From contig NZ_JADLQX010000006.1 in NCBI RefSeq assembly GCF_015477605.1, positions 62,001 to 126,000 of the forward strand: a DNA stretch of 64,000 nucleotides. The letters run 5' to 3'. The notes below the pieces were generated by a model. It saw nothing but the letters and a program-made list of their open reading frames with translations. It did not search any database and had not been told where the DNA came from. Source of the DNA: Nocardia amamiensis. Its GTDB lineage: Bacteria > Actinomycetota > Actinomycetes > Mycobacteriales > Mycobacteriaceae. The translations under genes and the position numbers were made by a program. Positions 10,670 through 18,431 of the stretch are shown here, one piece after another; within the stretch, counting starts at the first letter, position 1, and every line of letters begins with the position of its first letter.

Positions 10670-10855
10670 GGGCCCAATTATTGCCGTGGCATCCTGGGCC
10701 CAGCGCCGCGGGTGCCGCAACCACGACGCGCCTGGCTACCGGCAGGTAGCGAACACGCCGTGCCGTGGCCCAGGGGTTTCACGGCGCACGTGGTTGAATG
10801 ATCCGCGACGTACAAGCACCATTTTCGTCTGGTGGTTACTCGGCGAGGGAGCGAG

Positions 10856-11209
10856 ATGGACGGCGCAGCGGCACGGAATCTTTCCGAGATCCAGGACGGC
10901 CCTTCCGTGCGCGGCGAGGGCACGGCGGAATCGGCGCATGCCGACCACGGCGACGGCAACGGTCTGAGCCGGCGCGATCTCGACATCCTCGCCTTCGAGC
11001 GGCAGTGGTGGAAGTACGCGGGAGCCAAGGAAGAAGCGATCCGCGAGCTGTTCGGCATGTCGCCGACTCGGTACTACCAGGTGCTCAATGCCCTCGTCGA
11101 CCGGAACGAGGCGCTGGCCGCGGATCCGATGCTGGTGAAGCGGCTGCGCAGGCTGCGCGCGAGCAGACAGAAGGCGCGGGCGGCGCGGCGACTCGGTTTT
11201 CAGGTCTGA
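10856..11209 (+). CDS. DUF3263 domain protein (Rv0430-like)
   Basis: 117 residues. After a poorly conserved acidic N terminus comes a compact helical domain with RRDLDILAFERQWWKYAGAKE and FGMSPTRYYQVLNAL, resembling a winged or HTH-like DNA-binding fold, ending in a basic KRLRRLRASRQKAR tail. This matches DUF3263, a small actinobacterial family of unknown function found beside def. The ATG after GAGGGAGCGAG is preferred; a GTG 24 nt upstream is possible. It is probably co-transcribed with the following LytR_C gene. Confidence 0.9.
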   Translation: MDGAAARNLSEIQDGPSVRGEGTAESAHADHGDGNGLSRRDLDILAFERQWWKYAGAKEEAIRELFGMSPTRYYQVLNALVDRNEALAADPMLVKRLRRLRASRQKARAARRLGFQV

Positions 11210-11257
11210 CCCCGCGATGCGGGCCTCGACCCACCCGGTGCGACTAGGCTCGCGGGG

Positions 11258-11809
11258 GTGAGCTACCCGAATCCCACCTCCGGTGGGCCACCGTTGCGCG
11301 CCCTGGCGATGGTGCTGATCGCGTTGGCCATCGTCTTCGCAGGTCTCGGCGCGATGTCGCTGTCGAATTCCGACGCCGACACCGACGCCTCGGGACCGAG
11401 TCAGCCCGAGACCTCCACCGCGACCGCGGCGCCTCAGGTCCCGGCGGGCACCACGGCGCCCAAGGCGCAGGCCGCGTCCTCGACCGCCGCGTCGACCAGC
11501 ACGTCCGCGGCGGCGACCAGCGGCGTGGCGGCCCGTTCGGTGCCGGTGCGCGTGCTCAACAACAGCATGGTGGCAGGGCTCGCGGCGAAGACGGCGACCC
11601 AGCTCTCGTCGAACGGGTGGACGATCGCGGAAACCGGGAACTATCCAGGGGCCAATATCCCGAAAACCACCGTTTTTTACGGAAATTCGCCTGGTGACAA
11701 GGAGGCGGCACAGGCCATCGCGGACGAGCTCGACGCGGCCGTCGCACCGAAGTCGAGCGCGATCGGGGATTCGGCGCCGGGTGTAACCGTGATCGTCACG
11801 GGTAACTGA
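11258..11809 (+). CDS. Membrane-anchored LytR_C-domain protein (VirR/Rv0431-like)
   Basis: 183 residues: a short cytoplasmic tail, one transmembrane helix at about residues 15-35 (LAMVLIALAIVFAGLGAM), a 60-residue Ala/Ser/Thr-rich linker, and a C-terminal LytR_C domain (VPVRVLNNSMVAGLAAKTA ... ETGNYPG ... TVFYG). In M. tuberculosis the syntenic Rv0431 (VirR) affects cell envelope and vesicle release and interacts with LCP proteins. Equivalence here is inferred from position and architecture. GTG start with a weak ribosome binding site. Confidence 0.88.
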   Translation: MSYPNPTSGGPPLRALAMVLIALAIVFAGLGAMSLSNSDADTDASGPSQPETSTATAAPQVPAGTTAPKAQAASSTAASTSTSAAATSGVAARSVPVRVLNNSMVAGLAAKTATQLSSNGWTIAETGNYPGANIPKTTVFYGNSPGDKEAAQAIADELDAAVAPKSSAIGDSAPGVTVIVTGN

Positions 11810-11965
11810 GGGGTGTAAGCCGCCGTTCGCGTGTGCCGGACGGAGGAAGAAGTCGGGCGGCCCGGTCGGGGGCGCGAAACGGCGGGCGTGGCATCATTCT
11901 GTGCGGTAACGAACGTGTCCACCCAGCTTTACTCGTAAACTCGGTACTCGTAAAGGAGTTCCCCG

Positions 11966-12649
11966 ATGGCCCCGTCCACTACTCGACGCCCGTCTTGGCG
12001 GACTGCGACCCCGCTGCTCGCGGTCGCGGTCTTCGGCCTCGCCGCCTGCACGAACAGCCAGGAGTCGAGTGACGTCAAGGGCACCACGCCGCCGGTGTGG
12101 ACCGGTTCCCCCGCTCCGGCAGGCGAGCATGCCTCCGAGCACGGCACGCCGCACACCGACCCCGGAGTGAACGTGGAGCTGAAGGACCCGTCGGGTGCCT
12201 CGGTCGGCACCGCGAACTTCGCCAAGGACGGCAATCATCTCCAGGTCGCGGTGGAGGCGCACGGCCTGCGTCCCGGCTTCCACGGCCTGCACGTTCACTC
12301 GGTGGGCAAGTGCGAACCCAACTCGGTCGCCCCGACTGGCGGACCGGCGGGCGACTTCCTCTCGGCGGGCGGCCATCTGCAGGTCGGCAGCGCCAACGCA
12401 CACCCGGCCAGCGGTGACCTGACCTCGCTCGAGGTGCGCTCGGACGGCTCCGCGAAGCTGATCACCACCACCGACTCGGTCACGTTGGACGAGATCAAGG
12501 GGAAGGCCCTGATCATCCACGCCGACTCCGACAACTTCGGCAACATCCCCAATCGCTATGTCCGCGCCGACGGCGTCGCGGGCCCGGACGAGACGACACT
12601 GGCGACCGGCGATGCTGGCGGTCGTGTCGCCTGTGGCGTCATTCAGTAG
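11966..12649 (+). CDS. sodC: Cu/Zn superoxide dismutase lipoprotein
   Basis: 227 residues with a lipoprotein signal peptide (lipobox LAAC at about residues 24-27), so the enzyme is tethered on the outer face of the cytoplasmic membrane, where it dismutates superoxide. The copper ligands lie in GLHVHSVGKC, the zinc-loop histidines in AGGHLQVG and following residues, another ligand in LIIHAD, and the disulfide partner in CGVI at the C terminus. The ATG has a strong AAAGGAG site. It lies directly upstream of the YbdK-like gene (11-nt gap). Confidence 0.96.
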   Translation: MAPSTTRRPSWRTATPLLAVAVFGLAACTNSQESSDVKGTTPPVWTGSPAPAGEHASEHGTPHTDPGVNVELKDPSGASVGTANFAKDGNHLQVAVEAHGLRPGFHGLHVHSVGKCEPNSVAPTGGPAGDFLSAGGHLQVGSANAHPASGDLTSLEVRSDGSAKLITTTDSVTLDEIKGKALIIHADSDNFGNIPNRYVRADGVAGPDETTLATGDAGGRVACGVIQ

Positions 12650-12660
12650 AACGGTGTCAT

Positions 12661-13806
12661 ATGGCCGGGGCAGGAATCGAACACGTTCCCTTCGGTGGCT
12701 CGCCCCGCCCCACCATCGGGATCGAATGGGAGATCGCCTTGGTCGACAAGGCGACCCGCGACTTGTCGAATACCGCGGCGGCGGTCTTCGACTCGGTCGG
12801 TGACCTGCGCGCACACGACGGCACGCCGCAGGTGACCAAGGAGCTGCTGCGCAACACCGTGGAGATCGTCACGGGCGTGCACGACACCGTCGGCGCGGCG
12901 GTGGAGGACCTGTCCGGCACCATGGACACCGTGCGGCGCGCGGCCGACCCGCTCGGTGTCGACCTGTTCTGCGCGGGTACCCATCCTTTCGCCCAGTGGT
13001 CGGCGCAGCAGCTGACCCGCTCGGAGCACTACGACGAGCTGATCGAGCGCACCCAGTGGTGGGGCCGCCAGATGATGATCTGGGGCGTGCACGTGCACGT
13101 CGGAGTGTCCCACCGCGACAAGGTCTTTCCGATCCTGAACTCGCTGCTGCTGTCCTACCCGCATCTGCTCGCGCTGTCCGCGTCCTCGCCGATGTGGTCC
13201 GGTTCGGACACCGGCTACGCCAGCAACCGGACGCTGATGTTCCAGCAGTTGCCGACCGCGGGCCTGCCGTTCCAGTTCGAAAACTGGACGCAGTTCGAGC
13301 ATTTCGTGCACGACCAGCTCAAGACCGGTGTGTTCACCCAGCTCGGCGGCATGCACTGGGATATTCGCCCGGCGCCGAAGTGGGGCACGATCGAGGTTCG
13401 GGTGTGCGACGGGATCTCCACGCGCGCTGAACTGGCCGCGATGGCCGCGCTCATCCACTGCCTGATCGTCGACCTGGATCGGCGCGTCGTGGACGGCGAG
13501 ACCATGCCGACCCTTCCGCCGTGGCATGTGCAGGAGAACAAGTGGCGGGCAGCCCGGTACGGGCTGGACGCGATCATCATCACCGACGCCGACAGCAACG
13601 AGCGGCTGGTCACCGACGACCTCGATGACCTGCTGAACCGGCTGGAGCCGACGGCGGCGCGGATCGGCTGCGCCGACGAGCTCGCGTCGGTCGCCGAGAT
13701 CCCGAAGCGGGGCGCCTCGTATCAGCGGCAGCGCCGGGTTGCCGCGGCGTCGCAGGGTGATTTGGTCGCGGTGGTGGACGCGCTGGTCAAGGAGCTGAAC
13801 CAGTAG
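12661..13806 (+). CDS. Glutamate-cysteine ligase family 2 protein (YbdK/Rv0433-like)
   Basis: 381 residues of the GCS2 carboxylate-amine ligase family. The N-terminal TIGIEWEIALVD holds the conserved metal/nucleotide Glu residues. Further blocks are WGVHVHVGVS, LSASSPMWSG and IRPAPKWGTIEVRVCD. Family members can form gamma-glutamyl amide bonds weakly, but the physiological substrate is not established, so no firm name is given. It follows sodC by 11 nt, as Rv0433 follows sodC in M. tuberculosis, indicating one transcription unit. Confidence 0.92.
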   Translation: MAGAGIEHVPFGGSPRPTIGIEWEIALVDKATRDLSNTAAAVFDSVGDLRAHDGTPQVTKELLRNTVEIVTGVHDTVGAAVEDLSGTMDTVRRAADPLGVDLFCAGTHPFAQWSAQQLTRSEHYDELIERTQWWGRQMMIWGVHVHVGVSHRDKVFPILNSLLLSYPHLLALSASSPMWSGSDTGYASNRTLMFQQLPTAGLPFQFENWTQFEHFVHDQLKTGVFTQLGGMHWDIRPAPKWGTIEVRVCDGISTRAELAAMAALIHCLIVDLDRRVVDGETMPTLPPWHVQENKWRAARYGLDAIIITDADSNERLVTDDLDDLLNRLEPTAARIGCADELASVAEIPKRGASYQRQRRVAAASQGDLVAVVDALVKELNQ

Positions 13807-13874
13807 CGAAGCGCCGCGGGTAAGTCGGTTGCTGTTCAGCTGGCCAGGGGGATGTCGTTCACCCCCTGTTTACT

Positions 13875-15242
13875 ATGGTCGTCGTGCTTGTCGAAAACCC
13901 GGGTGCCAGAGCAGGAAGCGCGGTCGTGCGCAGTCGCGAGTCGCGGACCCGGACCGGGGTCGCGGCCGCGGTGGCCGCGGTGCCCGTTTTGCTGATCGCA
14001 TTGCAGGTCATCGCCATTCGCGAGGGTTTCGAAGGACCGCTGGACAGCTTGTGGCGGGATTACGTCGGTACACCCAAGTCCATGTCTGTTCCGTGGGCGG
14101 GGCTGATCCTTGCGCTGGTGGGTATTTCGGTCCGGCGCAGGCTGGTCGCGGTCGGTGTCGCGGTGGCCATCGATGTGGCGTGGGCCGGCGCCCGGTTGCT
14201 GGCCGGGGAGCCGTTCGCGATCGGCAACGGCCCGGTCATCGTGCTCACCGCGTTGGCGCTGCTGGCCTGGCTGCGCTGGACGGGCGCCGAACGGCGCGAC
14301 GCATTGCACGCGGCCGCGCTCGGCGCGCTGCTCATCCTGGCCACCAAAGTCGGCGACGTGTGGCTGCACATCACCGTGATCGGCAGGCCGACAGTGCTCG
14401 ACGAGTACGTGATCCTGGCCGACCATGCGCTGGGCGATCCGTCCTGGGTACTCGGTCGCGCGATCGACGCGCTGGGGCCGGTGGTCTACGCGGTGCTGCA
14501 TTGGGTCTACATCGAGCTGCCGGTGGCGGCGATTGTCGTGGCCGTGTGGCAGCTGCGCCATGTGGTGTCGTCGGGCCGTTGGCCGTCGCACTATCTGGTG
14601 CGCACATTTCTCGTGCTCGGGCTGATCGGCCCGCTGGTGTACGTGCTGTTCCCGGTCGTGGGGCCGATGTTCGCCTACGGGCCGGACGGCAATGGATTGC
14701 AACTGGGCAACTACTGGCCCGGCGTTGTGCCGCCGATCGACCGGAATCCGATGCCGTTGCCGTTCGACGCGGCGATCCCCCGCAACTGCATGCCATCTAT
14801 GCACACGGCCTGGGCGCTGTCGGTCTTCCTGCACACCCGCCGCGACATCGACGGCGCGCCGGCGCCACGCTGGCTGCGCTGGGGCGGTGCGTTCTGGCTG
14901 CTGGCCACCCTGGCGGCCACCCTGGGCTTCGGCTACCACTACGGCGTGGATCTGGTGGCGGGCGCGGTGCTGTGCCTCACCGTCGAGTCCGCGCTGCGCG
15001 AGCCGGAGCGCGGCTGGGGATGGTTCCGGATCCGGCTGGTCGCCAGCGGTGTGGCTGTGCTGGCCGCGCTGCTGCTGTCCTACCGGTATCTGGCCGTGCC
15101 GATGGCCGATTATCCGGTGTTCGCCGGCACGGTCGTGCTCGGACTGCTGGCCGGACTGGCCGCGGCATTCCACGCGACCTGGTTCGCGAGTGTGCGGGAA
15201 CCGCAGCAGGCGCCGCGGGAGGTCGAGCACGCCGCGCGCTGA
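13875..15242 (+). CDS. PAP2-superfamily polytopic membrane phosphatase/transferase
   Basis: 455 residues with roughly ten hydrophobic helices. The catalytic signature of the PAP2 (acid phosphatase/phosphotransferase) superfamily lies in the C-terminal half: NCMPSMHTAWAL (motif with the PSMH His) and GFGYHYGVDLVAGAVL (nucleophile His plus Asp). It resembles the PAP2_3/inositol-phosphoceramide-synthase-like group, so it may act on lipid phosphates or phosphoinositol lipids; the substrate is unknown. The start is uncertain, as several codons are possible near 13875. It is convergent with the mnh operon. Confidence 0.85.
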   Translation: MVVVLVENPGARAGSAVVRSRESRTRTGVAAAVAAVPVLLIALQVIAIREGFEGPLDSLWRDYVGTPKSMSVPWAGLILALVGISVRRRLVAVGVAVAIDVAWAGARLLAGEPFAIGNGPVIVLTALALLAWLRWTGAERRDALHAAALGALLILATKVGDVWLHITVIGRPTVLDEYVILADHALGDPSWVLGRAIDALGPVVYAVLHWVYIELPVAAIVVAVWQLRHVVSSGRWPSHYLVRTFLVLGLIGPLVYVLFPVVGPMFAYGPDGNGLQLGNYWPGVVPPIDRNPMPLPFDAAIPRNCMPSMHTAWALSVFLHTRRDIDGAPAPRWLRWGGAFWLLATLAATLGFGYHYGVDLVAGAVLCLTVESALREPERGWGWFRIRLVASGVAVLAALLLSYRYLAVPMADYPVFAGTVVLGLLAGLAAAFHATWFASVREPQQAPREVEHAAR

Positions 15243-15276
15243 GCGCGGTTTACCCGGCTACGCAGTCCTTCGACGT

Positions 15277-15612
15277 CTAGTCGACGTCGTCGTCACGCAT
15301 CTCGTTGACGCGCAGCAGCCCGTCGCGGTGGCGCTGCTCGCGGTAGGCCGTGCGGCCGATGAGATGGGCGATCACCGGTGCGGTGAGCAGCGTGAACAGC
15401 CCGACCAGCGCCAGCGCCCACACGTCGCCGTGCCCGCGCAGCTGGATCGCGGCGCCCACGAGCACCAGGATCAGCCCGATCACCTGGGGTTTGGTCGCGG
15501 CATGCATCCGGGTCAGGGTATCCGGGAAGCGCACGAGCCCGATCGCGGCGGTCAGCGCGAGCGTCGAGCCGAACAGGATCAGGAAGCCCGCGACCACGTA
15601 CCAGAGGTTCAT
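15277..15612 (-). CDS. mnhG: Mrp-type Na+/H+ antiporter subunit G
   Basis: 111 residues with three predicted membrane helices and the MnhG/PhaG signature AAIGLVRFPDTLTRMHAATK near residue 25-44. It is the last gene of the operon. The ATG is fixed by an ATGA overlap with the mnhF stop and by the methionine preceding NLWYVVAGFL. Subunit G is one of the small hydrophobic parts needed for a complete Mrp complex. Confidence 0.95.
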   Translation of the reverse strand: MNLWYVVAGFLILFGSTLALTAAIGLVRFPDTLTRMHAATKPQVIGLILVLVGAAIQLRGHGDVWALALVGLFTLLTAPVIAHLIGRTAYREQRHRDGLLRVNEMRDDDVD

Positions 15613-15869
15613 GTGTCGTCCCGCACTCGGAAACGCGACACCGCGGCCGAACCGAGGAACCCCACCAGCGCCAGCGCGACGATCGCCGGGATCGGCGTGG
15701 TATCGGCGCTGTAGGCCGCCCACACGGCCAGTCCGGAGGCGGCGATGGCCATCAGCGAGTCGACGCCGACGACTCGGTCCAGTGTGCTCGGGCCCACCAC
15801 GACGCGATAGGTGGTGAGCAGGGCGGCGGCCGTCAGCAAGACGGCGGCGAGAATGGCGACTACGGTCAC
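15609..15869 (-). CDS. mnhF: Mrp-type Na+/H+ antiporter subunit F
   Basis: 86 residues with three membrane helices and the family motif GPSTLDRVVGVDSL near residue 26-39. The GTG start overlaps the mnhE stop as GTGA, which decides the start over much longer open-frame alternatives. The stop overlaps mnhG as ATGA. Confidence 0.94.
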   Translation of the reverse strand: MTVVAILAAVLLTAAALLTTYRVVVGPSTLDRVVGVDSLMAIAASGLAVWAAYSADTTPIPAIVALALVGFLGSAAVSRFRVRDDT

Positions 15870-16441
15870 GGGGTCACCTCCGGTGGCGAGGTAGGTCGGG
15901 CGAACGGCCATCCGGTCGGACGCTCCAACCCTTCGATCAGCAGGCGTTCCAGCCGCCGAGTGGTCCGGTAGAACTTGTCCACGGCGGCGTCGCTGCCGAC
16001 GTCGAGGACGTGAACATAGACCACGCAGCGGCTGCGGTCGATCTCCAGCACCATGGTGCCGGGGATCAGGTTGAGCAGGTCGGCCCACAACACGAGCACC
16101 AGATCCGACCGCGTGCCGGAGTACACCCGCAGCACTCCGGACACCGGCGTCGGCGCCGGGCGGATCGCGAACCAGGCGACCTGGAGACTGGACTCCACCG
16201 CGTAATACGCGCTCACCACGAGTAATTCGAGCAGCGGGAGCAGGCTCAGCCGTCCGGCCACCGGCACGCGCGGCAATGGCAGCGCCACCATGATCAGTGC
16301 GGCGACTACCAGCCCGCCCAGCAGGTTGGCCACGCTGAGATCGCCCCACAACGCGATCCAGACGAGGGTGAGCCAGATCAGAATGGCGATCCGCACCACC
16401 GTGTCGCGCCGCGTGCCGCGCGCGGTCTGCTCGTCGCTCAT
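15866..16441 (-). CDS. mnhE: Mrp-type Na+/H+ antiporter subunit E
   Basis: 191 residues with two or three N-terminal membrane helices (LIWLTLVWIALWG, LGGLVVAALIMVAL) and a cytoplasmic C-terminal domain. The hallmark is NLIPGTMVLEIDRSRCVVYVH. It is coupled to its neighbours by ATGA (mnhD) and GTGA (mnhF) overlaps. Confidence 0.95.
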   Translation of the reverse strand: MSDEQTARGTRRDTVVRIAILIWLTLVWIALWGDLSVANLLGGLVVAALIMVALPLPRVPVAGRLSLLPLLELLVVSAYYAVESSLQVAWFAIRPAPTPVSGVLRVYSGTRSDLVLVLWADLLNLIPGTMVLEIDRSRCVVYVHVLDVGSDAAVDKFYRTTRRLERLLIEGLERPTGWPFARPTSPPEVTP

Positions 16442-18051
16442 CGCAACGCTCCCGGGTCGTCGGGCGAACCACCGAGCACCGCACCGATGTACACGCCCGG
16501 ATCACGCAGATCGGTCGCGGCTCGGTCGGCGATGGCGAGGATCGGACCGGCCAGCACCGTGAGACACAGGCCGACCGTGACCAGCGCCGCCGTGGACAGC
16601 ACCATGAGCGCGGGCATCCGGCCGGGATCGATGCGCTCGTCGTAGTGCACGACGGTGGACTCCTCGATCAGCGTGGGCGGTCGCGCCGCGGTGAGATGCC
16701 CCTCGGGCGCGTCCTCGCGTGGACGCCAGAACGCTTTACTCCACACCCGCGCGACGGTGTAGAGGGTGAGCAAGCTGGTGAGCACGGCTCCGCCGACCAG
16801 CACCCAGGCCAGCGCGCTGCCCCGCTCCGCGCCCGCCTGCAACAGCGCGACCTTGCCGATGAACCCCGAGAAGGGCGGAATACCACCGAGATTCAGCGCG
16901 GGCACGAGAAACAGCACCGCGAGCAGCGGACTCGCGGCAGCGAGCCCGCCCAGCCTGCGCAGCGAGGTCGATCCGGCTTGCCGCTCGATCAGTCCGGCCA
17001 CCAGGAACAGCGAGGTCTGCACCAGAATGTGGTGGGCCACATAGAACACCGCGCCCGCCAGCCCGGCCGTATTGGCGACCCCCACCCCGAAGACCATGTA
17101 TCCGATGTGGCTGACCAGCGTGAACGAGAGCAACCGGCGGATGTCGCTCTGCGCGATCGCGCCGAGGATGCCGACGAGCATGGTGAGCAGACCGCACACC
17201 AGCAGCACCGAGTCGAAACCGCCCGCTGGGAACAGCAGCGAGTGCGTCCGGATGATCGCGTACACGCCTACTTTGGTGAGCAGCCCGGCGAATACGGCGG
17301 TAACCGGGGCCGGGGCGGTCGGATAGGAGTCGGGCAGCCAGTTGGACAGCGGGAAGACGGCCGCCTTGACGCCGAACGCCACTAGCAGAACCGCGTAGAT
17401 CGCGGTCCGGGTGCCCTCCGGCACCGCGCCGAACCGGACCGCGAGCTGGGCGAGGTTCAGGGTTCCGGTGGCCGCGTAGGTCAGACCGATGCCGGTGAGG
17501 AAGATCAGCGAGGAAACCATCGAGACCATCACGTAGCCCACGCCCGCGCGGACGCGCTCGGTAGTCGCACCGACGGTGAGCAGCACGAACGAGGCGGCGA
17601 GGAGGATCTCGAAGCCGACGAACAGGTTGAACAGGTCCCCGGCCAGGAACGCCGCCGAAACACCGGCCGTGAGCACGAGATACGTGGGCCGGTAGATCGA
17701 GGTCGGTTGCCGCTCGTCGCCGTCGCGGATGTTCTGGCCCGCGCCGTAGAGCCAGACCGACAGCAAGACGATGGACGAGACCAGCAGCATCGCGGCCGAC
17801 AGCCGGTCCACCACCAGCGTGATGCCGATCGGCACCGGCCAGTTGCCGACCTGCAGCGCGGTGGTGCCGTCCCGGTCGACCAGGAACAGCAGCAGCCCGC
17901 AGATCACCACCACGCCCGCGAGTGCGGCGAAGCTCACCGCGCTCTGCACGCGTGGCCTGCGGCCGAAGACGAGCGTGGCCGCGGCGCCGAGCAGCGGCAC
18001 GAGTACCGGCAGTGGAGCGAGGATCGGCAGCAGGCCCGGAGGGAGGTTCAC
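16438..18051 (-). CDS. mnhD: Mrp-type Na+/H+ antiporter subunit D
   Basis: 537 residues and about 14 membrane helices. This is a proton-translocating subunit homologous to complex I NuoM/N. Characteristic blocks are DLFNLFVGFEILLAASFVLL (with the conserved membrane Glu), FGVKAAVFPLSNWLPDSYP (membrane Lys) and GGIPPFSGFIGK. The GTG start overlaps the mnhC stop (GTGA), and the stop overlaps mnhE (ATGA). Confidence 0.96.
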   Translation of the reverse strand: MNLPPGLLPILAPLPVLVPLLGAAATLVFGRRPRVQSAVSFAALAGVVVICGLLLFLVDRDGTTALQVGNWPVPIGITLVVDRLSAAMLLVSSIVLLSVWLYGAGQNIRDGDERQPTSIYRPTYLVLTAGVSAAFLAGDLFNLFVGFEILLAASFVLLTVGATTERVRAGVGYVMVSMVSSLIFLTGIGLTYAATGTLNLAQLAVRFGAVPEGTRTAIYAVLLVAFGVKAAVFPLSNWLPDSYPTAPAPVTAVFAGLLTKVGVYAIIRTHSLLFPAGGFDSVLLVCGLLTMLVGILGAIAQSDIRRLLSFTLVSHIGYMVFGVGVANTAGLAGAVFYVAHHILVQTSLFLVAGLIERQAGSTSLRRLGGLAAASPLLAVLFLVPALNLGGIPPFSGFIGKVALLQAGAERGSALAWVLVGGAVLTSLLTLYTVARVWSKAFWRPREDAPEGHLTAARPPTLIEESTVVHYDERIDPGRMPALMVLSTAALVTVGLCLTVLAGPILAIADRAATDLRDPGVYIGAVLGGSPDDPGALR

Positions 18052-18431
18052 GTTTCCGGGTCCTCTCCCGCGCGCCGCCGGGCGACGTCGACGTCTTCCT
18101 GGTCGTTGGCCACGTCGTCGGTGGTGGTGAGCATGTAGGCGCGGTAGGCGAGGGCGAGTACGAATGCCGCGACGCCCATGGTGATCACGATCGCGGTGAG
18201 CACCATGGCCTGGGCCAACGGGTCGGCCATGTCCTCGGTCGCGGTCCCGGTCTCGCCCCGGATGGGCGGTTTGCCGTCGCCGCCGCCCGCGGTGAGGATC
18301 AGCAGGTTCACCGCGTTGCCGAACAAGATCAACCCGAGCAGCATCTTCGACACGGCGCGTTCCAGGATCAGATACACACCGCACGCGACCAGGACGCCGA
18401 TCACGACCAATAGCGTCAGATTCGCCGTCAT
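18048..18431 (-). CDS. mnhC: Mrp-type Na+/H+ antiporter subunit C
   Basis: 127 residues, NuoK-like, with three membrane helices. The typical GLILFGNAVNLLIL helix and MADPLAQAMVLTAIVI are both present. A 30-residue hydrophilic C-terminal tail (TTDDVANDQEDVD...) faces the cytoplasm. The ATG is set by the ATGA overlap with the mnhA stop. Confidence 0.96.
   Translation of the reverse strand: MTANLTLLVVIGVLVACGVYLILERAVSKMLLGLILFGNAVNLLILTAGGGDGKPPIRGETGTATEDMADPLAQAMVLTAIVITMGVAAFVLALAYRAYMLTTTDDVANDQEDVDVARRRAGEDPET

Noticed and set aside
13829..15280. Very long alternative frames over the PAP2 gene on both strands
   Set aside because: These are shadows caused by high GC content: Arg/Gly/Ala-rich translations without domains, while the accepted frame has PAP2 motifs and membrane helices.
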